A DNA stretch of 16,232 bases from an uncultured Clostridium sp. (GTDB taxonomy: Bacteria; Bacillota; Clostridia; Peptostreptococcales; Peptostreptococcaceae): NCBI GenBank assembly GCA_900539645.1, contig UQCY01000029.1, positions 1 through 16,232 on the forward strand. The letters are read 5' to 3'. Position numbers and translations under genes: made by a program. Below are positions 1 to 6,221 of this stretch, piece after piece; positions within the stretch are counted from its first letter, which is position 1, and each line of letters begins with the position of its first letter. Below the pieces are notes generated by a model that saw only the letters and a program-made list of their open reading frames with translations, searched no databases and had not been told where the DNA came from.

Positions 1-229
1 TTTTTATAGTATTTTTTAACTCACTTTTTACTATTCCTAATTCTGTTTCATATCCCTCAAATTCCGATTTTCCTAGGTCTAGCTTTAATGCATATAAAAT
101 CTTTTCTTCATACTTATCAACAGTATCTCTCAATTTTATTAAAGCTTTTTTTCTATAATTTATATCAATAGGCTTTCCAGTTTTAAAGAATTCCTTCTGC
201 TTCTCGACAACTTCTTTATATCTTTTCAT
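1..229 (-). CDS. Aldehyde dehydrogenase, N-terminal part (cut by window edge)
   Basis: An open frame of 76 codons runs from ATG at 229 to the window edge with no stop. It begins MKRYKEVVEKQKEFF and contains LDLGKSEFEGYETELG followed by a lysine-rich helix. This is the N-terminal signature of the class 3 (fatty) aldehyde dehydrogenases such as B. subtilis YwdH, where the first ~80 residues carry 'L..DL.KSE.E.Y..E.G' before the NAD-binding core. These enzymes oxidise aldehydes to acids with NAD(P). The catalytic Cys and Glu lie outside the window and cannot be checked. The start is supported by GAGGTGAGGA immediately upstream. A TATAAT-like box (rev. comp. of 264-269) lies in the gap, but no clear -35 is seen. 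The gene is separated from the VanW gene by a terminator. Family call is fairly sure; substrate is unknown. Confidence 0.85.
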   Translation of the reverse strand, partial: MKRYKEVVEKQKEFFKTGKPIDINYRKKALIKLRDTVDKYEEKILYALKLDLGKSEFEGYETELGIVKSELKNTIK

Positions 230-288
230 TTCCTCACCTCTAAATTAACTTCTTAATACTATTATTATATTTATTCAAACAAAAAGAA

Positions 289-318
289 AGGGGTTGCTGA
301 TTTTTTTCAACAACCCCT
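289..318 (-). terminator. Rho-independent terminator of the VanW gene
   Basis: An 8-bp perfect stem (289-296 with 311-318, AGGGGTTG / CAACCCCT) lies just after the stop of the VanW gene. Read on the - strand it is followed by TTTCTTTTTGTTTG, a good U-tract. Confidence 0.85.
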
Positions 319-331
319 ATTGATTTTTTAT

Positions 332-1807
332 TTAGTTTTTATTATTTTCTTTTGGTGTTGCTTCTGGCTTTTGAGTTTCTCCACCTGAATTTCCTGTATT
401 TCCTGCATTTCCGTCTGGTTTTTGAGTTTCTCCTCCACCATTATTTTCTGAGTTATTTTCTCCAGGATTCTGTGGTTCTGCTGGTTTTTCCTCTACAGGA
501 GCAGTTCCTACAAATATAACACCATTCTGCTTTGGATAACTTGATGTTGCGATTTTTTCCTTTTTAATCTGTTTTCCATTTTTGTCCTTGTATATTCTAT
601 ATGTTTCAACAACATATCCATTTCTACTAGCCTTGTCTACTTCTTCTTTACCTGCTGGTAAATCACTTTTTTCTATCTTCTGAAGTGTAGCCTGTGAAAC
701 AGATATAGTCTTAGTCTGTATTTCTATGTTCTGTTCATCTGCCTTGCTTCCAAATACCTGACATACTATTGATCCACCTGTTACATAGTTCTGAATATAG
801 ACATTATGTTTATATGGATTCTTAAATACAAAATCTGTTCCACTATCTGTAACAGTAGCATCTCTACCCATTCCAGCATAAGAAGAAGGTATTGTATGGT
901 TTTTAACATTTACAATTTCCATTCCTGATTTAAGTGCTGCATTGTATAAAGTCGATGATACCTGACATACTCCACCACCTAGATCTTCCTGCATTTCTCC
1001 CTGTACTATAACAGGCGCACTTTTATATCCATTGGCCTTATTTCTTTTTCCAACTATAGTATTGAAAGAGTATTCCTGACCTGGTTTTAAAATTACACCA
1101 CTAGACGCATTTGTAGCTATTTTTATATTCTCTGTTCTATTATAGTTGTTCTTAAATGTAGTTACAGATGTTCCTAGAGCTTTATCCATACCTTCAAGGT
1201 CTGACTTTTTTATCTTAGGCTCATCAAGCTTAACAACAGCTTCAGTCTTAAATTTATTTGCAGATAACCGCTTTTCAATAGCCTTATTTGTTTCAGCTTC
1301 ATTAAGGACTACTCCATTCTTTTCTGGAACTATAGTTATCTTGTCATTATCTGTGTTTATTTTTGCATTTTCTTTTTCTCTATCGACATCTTTTCTAATT
1401 TTATCAAGTTCTTCTTTTGCCTTAGCTTTATCGTATTCTATTGCCACACGTACATTAGTTTCGTGTCCCATCATAGATTTAGCCATATCGAACATATTAG
1501 AAAATATATTTCCACTTCTATCAACTTTGTATGCATTTTCAACTGTCTTATTTATGTCATATTCAAAGTTTAGCTCATCTAAATTAAGTTTCCAACTTCT
1601 TTCCTCGCTGCTTAGTGTAAACTCATTAGTATCAAATACCTTTATTTTATTTTTTGCCTCTTCTTTTGTCATTCCTCCAACATTTATCCCATTTACTATT
1701 ACGTTTTCAGCTATTTTATCGCTTTTTACTTTTGAAAACATAAATCCTACTGTTCCCAGAACAACAACCAATAAGGCTATTAATGCTACTTTTATTTTTT
1801 TCGACAT
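332..1807 (-). CDS. VanW family protein with G5-like domain, membrane-anchored
   Basis: 491-residue secreted or anchored protein. Residues 7-26 form a hydrophobic segment after a basic start (MSKKIK), a signal peptide or uncleaved anchor. Residues ~70-195 resemble the putative peptidoglycan-binding domain (PG_binding_4) often placed before VanW. Residues ~215-350 are the VanW domain, with GQEYSFN (243-249) and the hallmark GGGVCQVSS (277-285, Cys281). Residues ~368-436 resemble a G5 domain. The tail from ~437 is rich in Pro, Asn, Gly and Glu and looks like a flexible wall-spanning linker; it carries no LPXTG motif. VanW proteins were named from vancomycin-resistance clusters, but their biochemical role is not established and there is no other van gene here. 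The start has AAGGAGAG upstream. It lies 88 bp downstream of the TPR gene, which may be cotranscribed, though a separate promoter is possible. Domain call is sure; function is not. Confidence 0.93.
   Translation of the reverse strand: MSKKIKVALIALLVVVLGTVGFMFSKVKSDKIAENVIVNGINVGGMTKEEAKNKIKVFDTNEFTLSSEERSWKLNLDELNFEYDINKTVENAYKVDRSGNIFSNMFDMAKSMMGHETNVRVAIEYDKAKAKEELDKIRKDVDREKENAKINTDNDKITIVPEKNGVVLNEAETNKAIEKRLSANKFKTEAVVKLDEPKIKKSDLEGMDKALGTSVTTFKNNYNRTENIKIATNASSGVILKPGQEYSFNTIVGKRNKANGYKSAPVIVQGEMQEDLGGGVCQVSSTLYNAALKSGMEIVNVKNHTIPSSYAGMGRDATVTDSGTDFVFKNPYKHNVYIQNYVTGGSIVCQVFGSKADEQNIEIQTKTISVSQATLQKIEKSDLPAGKEEVDKASRNGYVVETYRIYKDKNGKQIKKEKIATSSYPKQNGVIFVGTAPVEEKPAEPQNPGENNSENNGGGETQKPDGNAGNTGNSGGETQKPEATPKENNKN
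363..439 (-). repeat. Short duplicated unit encoding GGETQKP in the VanW tail
   Basis: Two near-identical units, 363-385 and 414-439, encode GGETQKP twice (residues 458-464 and 475-481) in the Asn/Gly-rich tail. The second unit has a 3-base insertion (one extra Gly). This looks like a slippage-prone linker repeat. Confidence 0.7.
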
Positions 1808-1876
1808 TAAATCTCTCCTTTTTGTTTATTTTCAGAGTACATCCCTTTACCTCTGAATTAGTTAAATACCTATTTT

Positions 1877-1911
1877 ACTAGTTCTAATCTCCCTATTATA
1901 TACGAACTAGT
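1877..1911 (-). promoter_or_regulatory. Dyad flanking a TATAAT box upstream of the VanW gene
   Basis: Eight-base arms ACTAGTTC (1877-1884) and GAACTAGT (1904-1911) are perfect inverted repeats with 19 nt between them. On the - strand the interval contains TATAAT (1900 to 1895), about 90 bp upstream of the VanW start. The dyad overlaps the 3' end of the TPR gene. No U-run follows on the - strand, so a terminator is unlikely. No good -35 is seen. It could be an operator around an internal promoter, or an mRNA hairpin. Confidence 0.35.
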
Positions 1912-3323
1912 TTATTATTTTCGAAAGAATATACTGCACCACTATACATATCTACACAGTACAAGTCTTTACCTCTTAAGAACCCTTTATTACCTATAAA
2001 GAAGAAATATGTATTCTCCTTCTTATTTAGCATTTCACTTATTTTCTTATCACATTTAGAATATCTTTCTGCCTTATCAGAGTCAATTTCTTCCACTTTT
2101 TTATATACCCTTTTCTTCTTTTCTAATTCATTTTTTAGATTTTCTGTTGCGTCTTTTTTAGAAATAGCAAATTCAATTTCTCCATTTGTATTTAGTCTAA
2201 AGAAATTGGCATTATCAATATCTTTATATGATCTTTCTCCATCCTTGTATAAATATAGCTTTTTATTTTCTGCATTTATAAGAACTTCATTTATTCTTTT
2301 ACCATCTTTAAGTATTTCTGCATAATAGTATTTTTCTCCATTTACCATCTGTGGTAGAGGACTTACTGTTATTCCTTCTGGCTCTATATCAGCTGCCTTA
2401 CAGTATATATTTTTTATATCATCCGATCCTAAAGTGTACTCATCTAATTTTTTCTGATAATCCTTTAGAATTTTTTCGACTTTTTCATCATCAGGATAGT
2501 ATTTTTTTACATATTCCATATATTCTGTTGCAACTTGGTAATTTCCACCCTTTGCTGCCAAAGTAGCTTCCTGGATATAATAATCATACATTTTTTCTAT
2601 ACATTCTTTTTTATTCTCTTCAGCCTTTTTATAGTACTTTTTATCCTTTTCAAGCACTTTTTCATAGTTTTCGATAGCCTGAGAATACTGGAATTTCTTT
2701 TGATATTCGTATCCCTGTTCATATAACATTCTAGAATCGTATATAAACTCTATGTCTTGTCTATATTCTTCTGTTCCAACTTCCATTCCCTGTAATGCTG
2801 AAATAGTATCCACAAATGATTTGGCTGTTTCATAATCTATACTTCCATCACTATACATATCAGCTGCCTTTTTACACTGCTCTAACAATTTTTCGCTTTT
2901 AACAGTTATTCTATCTAAAGAATTGACCATATTGACAAATCCAGTAAATTTTTCTTTTGATATACTTCCTTTGAAAAAATCATCTCCGGTATTTTCTAAG
3001 AATTTATTTATTTTTCTAGAAAGTTTAGCATTAAATCTATCCATTTTTCCCTCTGAAAACTCTTTTTCTAGAGAAGAATAGTAATCTATTGCTATGGCAT
3101 ATTGTCTTGATTCTATATAATCCATCATATGATTTATTTCTGAATAGTATCTAAAATGATTCCATATAGCAAACACTAATAATATAGCTACAACTATTTT
3201 TATGATGCTAAATTTGCTTAGATTTTCAAACTTGGGTAGATTCCTCTTTTTCTTTTGTTTTTTCCTTTTTTTATAATCCGGCTCTTTCTCACCGAAATCA
3301 TTCACCCATCCATCAATTTTCAT
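1896..3323 (-). CDS. Single-pass membrane protein with TPR repeats, unassigned
   Basis: 475 residues. The N-terminus (1-36) is very basic (KKRKKQKKKR) and is followed by one membrane helix at ~37-56, so the N-terminus should be inside and the rest outside the cell. Residues ~60-195 are predicted helical. Residues ~200-280 hold two TPR-like units, GYEYQKKFQYSQAIENYEK and a second around AAKGGNYQVATEYME. Residues ~300-475 are a mixed alpha/beta region containing KKLYLYKDG and DMYSGAVYSFENNK. The last part faintly recalls PepSY-like 'tG.vy' hairpins, but I do not recognise the family. Context (VanW gene downstream, small membrane protein upstream) suggests a cell-envelope role, perhaps as a scaffold. 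The start has AAAAGGGGAAG upstream. Existence is well supported by length and RBS; function is unknown. Confidence 0.85.
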   Translation of the reverse strand: MKIDGWVNDFGEKEPDYKKRKKQKKKRNLPKFENLSKFSIIKIVVAILLVFAIWNHFRYYSEINHMMDYIESRQYAIAIDYYSSLEKEFSEGKMDRFNAKLSRKINKFLENTGDDFFKGSISKEKFTGFVNMVNSLDRITVKSEKLLEQCKKAADMYSDGSIDYETAKSFVDTISALQGMEVGTEEYRQDIEFIYDSRMLYEQGYEYQKKFQYSQAIENYEKVLEKDKKYYKKAEENKKECIEKMYDYYIQEATLAAKGGNYQVATEYMEYVKKYYPDDEKVEKILKDYQKKLDEYTLGSDDIKNIYCKAADIEPEGITVSPLPQMVNGEKYYYAEILKDGKRINEVLINAENKKLYLYKDGERSYKDIDNANFFRLNTNGEIEFAISKKDATENLKNELEKKKRVYKKVEEIDSDKAERYSKCDKKISEMLNKKENTYFFFIGNKGFLRGKDLYCVDMYSGAVYSFENNKLVRI

Positions 3324-3346
3324 AAAACTTCCCCTTTTATAAACAA

Positions 3347-3375
3347 TCTATAAAAAAAATAAAACACAGTAACAA
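3347..3375 (-). promoter_or_regulatory. Weak promoter candidate overlapping a terminator
   Basis: On the - strand TTGTTA (3375 to 3370) and TATAGA (3352 to 3347) are exactly 17 bp apart. The -35 sits in the loop of the terminator hairpin and the start point would fall ~17-20 nt before the TPR gene's ATG. Each hexamer matches consensus at only about 4 of 6 positions. Confidence 0.3.
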
Positions 3376-3383
3376 CTGTGTTT
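3362..3383 (-). terminator. Rho-independent terminator after the small membrane protein
   Basis: A 9-bp perfect stem, AAACACAGT (3362-3370) with ACTGTGTTT (3375-3383), has a 4-nt loop. On the - strand it is followed by TATTTTTTTTATAG, a strong U-tract. It lies ~70 nt after the stop of the 111-residue protein and only 38 nt before the TPR gene start. Confidence 0.8.
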
Positions 3384-3454
3384 ATTTTTATATATACAAT
3401 TGCATTTTTATCGAGCAAATAAATATCTGGTATTTATAAAATATATATTTAATA

Positions 3455-3790
3455 CTATGATACCTTTCTTCTGTATTCTCTTTCTGGTGTAGATACTGCA
3501 GGAGCGCTCTTTCTGCGAACTTTTTGTTTCGCAACTGCTTTCTTTTTAGTAGGTTTTCTAAATACTTTATCAGCATTTGCTAATACCATAAGTACACTTA
3601 ATCCAAGTGCTACTAAAGTTGCTGGTATAATATACCACCAAAAGTCTGGAGTATTAGCACCTAAAAAAGCATTAATTACTCTTAATACAATAGCTGAAGC
3701 ATAACATATTATGAATGACATAGCTGTATATTTTAGTATTTTTTTTAAACTTCTTTTTATTGTCTTAACTATTGAACCTGACTTTTTCAA
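3455..3790 (-). CDS. Small membrane protein with two helices and a basic tail, unassigned
   Basis: 111 residues. A basic start (KTIKRSLKKILK) precedes a first hydrophobic segment at ~22-43. A second at ~52-71 follows a short Asn/Thr/Pro/Asp loop with a WW pair at 51-52. Residues 74-111 are highly basic and low in complexity (KPTKKKAVAKQKVRRK) and should lie in the cytoplasm, which predicts both ends inside. GGAGGTG upstream of ATG supports the start. I do not recognise a family. The arrangement resembles many small clostridial membrane proteins that may bind membrane-associated partners or nucleic acid through the basic tail; that is inference. A terminator lies downstream. The PPOX gene upstream ends 103 bp before it, with no clear terminator between. 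Confidence 0.75.
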   Translation of the reverse strand: MKKSGSIVKTIKRSLKKILKYTAMSFIICYASAIVLRVINAFLGANTPDFWWYIIPATLVALGLSVLMVLANADKVFRKPTKKKAVAKQKVRRKSAPAVSTPEREYRRKVS

Positions 3791-3893
3791 GAACTCACCT
3801 CCATTGTATTTACTACATATATTTTAATTTACATAACATAGTTTAACTATATCAAAAAAAACGACTATTTGCAATAACTTTCACAATATTCTT

Positions 3894-4367
3894 CTATTCT
3901 TTAGATGCTTTTCCTGATATTTTTTCTGGTACAACTTTTATTATATCTGTTATTTTGAAAAGTTTTTCTATATATTTATTTCCATCTTCTATATAATCTG
4001 TTGAATATGTTTTTATTACTTCTTTTAATACCTTTCTTTTCTCTTCCTCATCTTCAACTATAGACGCATTTCCAAATACTACTACGCTTTTGTATCCAAC
4101 AGTGAATTTATCTGGTACAAATTCGTAATCTGAAACTGCACTTACACAAACTTTGCTATTTTCATTTATGTTGTCGATTTTATGTCCTTTTTTTGAACAA
4201 TGATAGTATATATTTCCATCTAAGAATACGTGGTTCATCGGAACTGCATACGGATACCCATTATCTACAGATATTGTAGATAAAAAACTCACATCTGAAT
4301 TTTTTAATATTTCTATTCCTGCTAAACTTCCTTTATCTCTATCAACTCTTCTCATATCTCTGAACAT
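3894..4367 (-). CDS. NimA-like pyridoxamine 5'-phosphate oxidase family flavoprotein
   Basis: 157 residues, the usual size of the small PPOX-fold proteins annotated as nitroimidazole-resistance (Nim) proteins. The family opening MRR.DR is present at residues 5-10, followed by the split-barrel core: FLSTISVDNGYPYAVPMN (28-45), IYYHCSKKGHKIDNI (53-67) and GYKSVVVFGNASIVEDEEEK (91-110). Such proteins bind FMN (some bind haem) and form dimers in the cytoplasm. Nim proteins of Bacteroides have been linked to 5-nitroimidazole resistance, but most chromosomal homologues have unknown substrates and carrying one does not imply resistance. The first ATG is preferred because AAAGGAG precedes it by 9 nt. 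It is transcribed away from the T-box/trpP unit. Family call is sure; physiological role is open. Confidence 0.9.
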   Translation of the reverse strand: MFRDMRRVDRDKGSLAGIEILKNSDVSFLSTISVDNGYPYAVPMNHVFLDGNIYYHCSKKGHKIDNINENSKVCVSAVSDYEFVPDKFTVGYKSVVVFGNASIVEDEEEKRKVLKEVIKTYSTDYIEDGNKYIEKLFKITDIIKVVPEKISGKASKE

Positions 4368-4515
4368 CGAAGACCACTCCTTTTTTCATTTAATATTTTT
4401 TAGTTTTTATTTTATTACTCAGTTATATATATTCTATATATTTTGTATTTTTCCTTTTTTAAAAAGAATTATTTCTCTTTTTTGTATCATATTTCAAAAA
4501 ATTCAAAAATAATTA
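4368..4515. other. A+T-rich spacer between divergent genes
   Basis: About 150 bases between the NimA-like gene (-) and the trpP promoter (+). It holds the ribosome binding site of the former and T-rich sequence. I see no gene or clear dyad. TATATA boxes occur on the - strand, but no convincing -35 pairs with them. Confidence 0.6.
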
Positions 4516-4544
4516 TTGACAGAATCTTTTTTTTAGATTATGAT
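4516..4544 (+). promoter_or_regulatory. Sigma-A promoter of the T-box/trpP transcript
   Basis: A perfect -35 TTGACA (4516-4521) is separated by exactly 17 bp from TATGAT (4539-4544). Transcription should start near 4551, just ahead of the T-box leader. Confidence 0.85.
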
Positions 4545-4574
4545 TAATACAAGTTAAAAATAATAAATTTTCAG

Positions 4575-4848
4575 TAAATTCTTTGACGAGGAAGAGTAAC
4601 TGTTTTTAGGTTCAATACAGAGAGTTGACGTTGGTGAGAGTCAGCAAGAAGGAAAATAGTGAATGGGCCTTAGAGAACCGGATTGAAATATTTTTAAAGT
4701 AGACTCCGGCGTTTGGTGTACGTTACAACACACAGAATATGTTAGTATTCTTGCAGAGATGTATTTCTTGTATAATTTTACAAGATATACGAATTTAGGT
4801 GGCAACGCGAATTAATACTTCGTCCTATATATAGGGCGAAGTTTTTTT
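4575..4848 (+). promoter_or_regulatory. T-box leader (tRNA-Trp responsive)
   Basis: The leader shows the ordered T-box landmarks. Stem I begins around GACGAGGAAGAGTAA (4584-4598). The conserved AGAGAG is at 4619-4624 and GGTGAGAGTCAGCAAG follows at 4633-4647. The specifier region GTGAATGG (4659-4666) places UGG, the tryptophan codon, at 4664-4666. A stem III-like hairpin is CTTGTA (4767-4772) with TACAAG (4779-4784). The T-box proper is AGGTGGCAACGCG (4797-4809). Its UGGC (4800-4803) would pair with a 5'-GCCA end, agreeing with the G73 discriminator of bacterial tRNA-Trp. TAGG (4796-4799) can pair with CCTA (4824-4827) to form the antiterminator, which excludes the terminator. Known mechanism: uncharged tRNA-Trp stabilises the antiterminator and lets transcription reach trpP. 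The 5' boundary is approximate. Confidence 0.95.
4817..4848 (+). terminator. T-box regulated terminator
   Basis: ACTTCGTCCT (4817-4826) pairs with AGGGCGAAGT (4833-4842) with one T-G pair, followed by a run of T to 4848. Its 5' arm includes the CCTA needed by the antiterminator, so the two structures are mutually exclusive. Confidence 0.93.
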
Positions 4849-4860
4849 ATTTTACGGAAA

Positions 4861-4900
4861 AGGAGGTGTAAACTATGGTATGAACTTTACTAGAAGATAA
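4861..4900 (+). other. Surplus ribosome binding site with two overlapping mini-ORFs
   Basis: Between the T-box terminator and trpP lies a near-perfect AGGAGGTG (4861-4868), 8 nt before ATG at 4875. That frame is only ATG GTA TGA (4875-4883). Its stop overlaps a second ATG (4880-4882, ATGA arrangement) opening a six-codon frame, MNFTRR, ending at 4900. The real trpP RBS is a separate GGAGGG at 4941-4946. The mini-ORFs are seen directly; whether they are translated or regulatory is unknown. Confidence 0.45.
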
Positions 4901-4953
4901 TATCGAATCAGAATGGCGAAATAATAAATTTAAAATACTTGGAGGGAAATACA

Positions 4954-5520
4954 ATGAAAGCAATAGCAAAAACAACAACAAATACAACAACAAAAGTGAA
5001 TACAAGAAAAATGGTTCTAAACTCAATACTTCTTGCAATAGGTCTTATACTTCATCAGATTACACCTGCTCTAGGACTTCCTATGCAGCCAGACTTCGCA
5101 CTACTTACAATGTTTATAGTAGTTTTAATAAATAGAAATGATTATAAAAGCTGCTTATTAGCAGGAATAGTTACTGGTGTATTTACAGCACTTACAACTA
5201 AATTCCCTGGTGGACAGCTTCCTAATGTTATAGATAAAATAATATCTGCAAACTTTGCATACTTACTAGTTTACATAATGTATAGCATACCATTCTTAAG
5301 AAAAATGGATATGAAAAAAGCAGGTAAAATAGTTTCTATATTCTTATTCCCACTAGGTACACTTGTAAGTGGATCTATCTTCCTACTTGCTGCTCAGTAT
5401 ATAGTTGGACTACCTGCAGGATTTAGCGTTCTTTTCATATCAGTTGTTATACCAGCAGTAGTTATTAACTTTGTTGCAGGTTTAGTACTTTACAATGTAA
5501 TACTTCGTTGCATAAAATAA
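4954..5520 (+). CDS. trpP: Tryptophan transporter, TrpP family
   Basis: 188-residue integral membrane protein with about six hydrophobic segments. It matches the Trp_transpt/TrpP family in the stretch LHQITPALGLPMQPDF (33-48), the following LLTMFIVVLINRNDYKSCLLAGIV region, and KFPGGQLPNVIDKII (83-97). These proteins resemble ECF-type S components and mediate tryptophan uptake; B. subtilis TrpP is the reference. The T-box in front, with a UGG specifier, independently supports tryptophan as substrate. I choose ATG 4954 over an in-frame TTG at 4939 because GGAGGG (4941-4946) lies 7 nt before it. The soluble N-terminus is Thr/Lys-rich (KTTTNTTTKVNTRK). The protein contains no tryptophan. No ECF ATPase gene is adjacent, so if it needs an energising module that is encoded elsewhere. 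Confidence 0.93.
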   Translation: MKAIAKTTTNTTTKVNTRKMVLNSILLAIGLILHQITPALGLPMQPDFALLTMFIVVLINRNDYKSCLLAGIVTGVFTALTTKFPGGQLPNVIDKIISANFAYLLVYIMYSIPFLRKMDMKKAGKIVSIFLFPLGTLVSGSIFLLAAQYIVGLPAGFSVLFISVVIPAVVINFVAGLVLYNVILRCIK

Positions 5521-5569
5521 TTTAGTTTAATAAGATATCAACTATTTTAAGTTTGAAATCCTCAATATA

Positions 5570-5621
5570 AAAAAGGATGTAAATAATGTCTTTTAATACA
5601 GATATTATTTACATCCTTTTT
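5570..5621. terminator. Bidirectional terminator between trpP and the RNase H gene
   Basis: A perfect 18-bp stem (5570-5587 with 5604-5621) surrounds a 16-nt loop. T-runs follow on the + strand (CCTTTTTGTTTTACTT) and on the - strand (CCTTTTTTATATT). It lies between convergent genes and should serve both. Confidence 0.93.
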
Positions 5622-5624
5622 GTT

Positions 5625-6221
5625 TTACTTATTTAATCCGTCTTTGGCAAGTTGATCTGCCATCTCATTATATTTATCCCCTGTATGAGCAGCTACTTTT
5701 ATAAAGCTAACATCTAGTTTATCCTTTATAGAGTTGTAGTAATCTCTATATTCAATAGTTCCCTTTTTATTAGCCTTCCATTTTCCTGTACACCACTTTT
5801 CTATTCCCTGATAGTCAAAATATATTACCAACTTTGGAATATTATTTTCTATACAGTAGTTCATAGCGTATTCAGATGCTTTAATTTCACCTGCTACATT
5901 TCTCATACTTAGATATTCTTCATCGTTTCCACCAAAGCTTTCTGTATGTATAACTTCTCTATTTTTTAGTACAACTACACCAGAGCCATACTTTTTAATT
6001 GAATGCTCATAGCTTCCATCGACATATGCTTCTATTGTATTTTCATCAACTTTTATTTCTTTTTTTATTCCGTTGACAAAGTTTTCAGCTTCTTCCATAG
6101 TTGGAAAGCTTTTAAACTCCGCCCCTTTAAATCCACTTATCTGTTTGCTACATTCAGTCCAAGTTAAAAACACACCTGTTTTATAACCTTTTCTTACCGC
6201 ATAAAATTTCTTTTTAGCCAA
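5625..6221 (-). CDS. rnhA: Ribonuclease HI with N-terminal hybrid-binding (viroplasmin-like) domain
   Basis: 198 residues with a TTG start. Residues ~3-50 form the small hybrid-binding domain related to caulimovirus viroplasmin and eukaryotic RNase H1 (KKFYAVRKGYKTGVFLTW, then FKGAEFKSFPTMEEAENFV). Residues ~62-195 are the RNase HI domain: AYVDGSYE supplies Asp68, GEIKASEYA supplies Glu112, VIYFDYQGIEKW supplies Asp136 and EMADQLAKDG supplies Asp189, completing the DEDD set. His179 in AAHTGDKYNE matches the catalytic-loop His. It should cleave RNA in RNA-DNA hybrids in the cytoplasm. An upstream in-frame ATG at 6236 would start five codons earlier, but GGGAGGTG lies inside those codons at a perfect 7-nt spacing from TTG 6221, so TTG is the likely start. 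It is a single-gene unit ending at a bidirectional terminator. Confidence 0.93.
   Translation of the reverse strand: MAKKKFYAVRKGYKTGVFLTWTECSKQISGFKGAEFKSFPTMEEAENFVNGIKKEIKVDENTIEAYVDGSYEHSIKKYGSGVVVLKNREVIHTESFGGNDEEYLSMRNVAGEIKASEYAMNYCIENNIPKLVIYFDYQGIEKWCTGKWKANKKGTIEYRDYYNSIKDKLDVSFIKVAAHTGDKYNEMADQLAKDGLNK

Noticed and set aside
332-1807. VanW as evidence of glycopeptide resistance
   Set aside because: VanW-domain proteins are widespread in clostridia without resistance. No vanA/B-type ligase, vanH, vanX or VanRS pair is present here.
1146-1856. A 236-codon open frame on the + strand, rich in Ser, Phe and Leu
   Set aside because: It lies wholly antisense to the VanW gene, whose domains, anchor and RBS are clear. 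Low-complexity S/F/L composition is what the opposite strand of a Lys/Glu-rich A+T-rich gene gives, and there is no RBS.
1831-1857. Hairpin TTCAGAG / CTCTGAA before the VanW gene as a terminator
   Set aside because: A 7-bp stem with a 13-nt loop is followed on the - strand by AAAATAAAC, not U-rich sequence. It may just be leader RNA structure.
3388-3576. A 62-codon - strand frame beginning MLIKYLENLLKRKQ
   Set aside because: It overlaps the 111-residue membrane protein in another frame and runs into non-coding sequence and up to the terminator. It has no RBS and no recognisable features.
3835-3862. Dyad ATAGTT / AACTAT with an A-run after the NimA-like gene
   Set aside because: On the gene's strand the T-run comes before the hairpin rather than after it, so it cannot act as a terminator for that gene.
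4847-5038. A 63-codon - strand frame opposite the start of trpP
   Set aside because: It is L/S/F-rich antisense of the Thr/Lys-rich TrpP start, without an RBS, and its end overlaps the T-box terminator.
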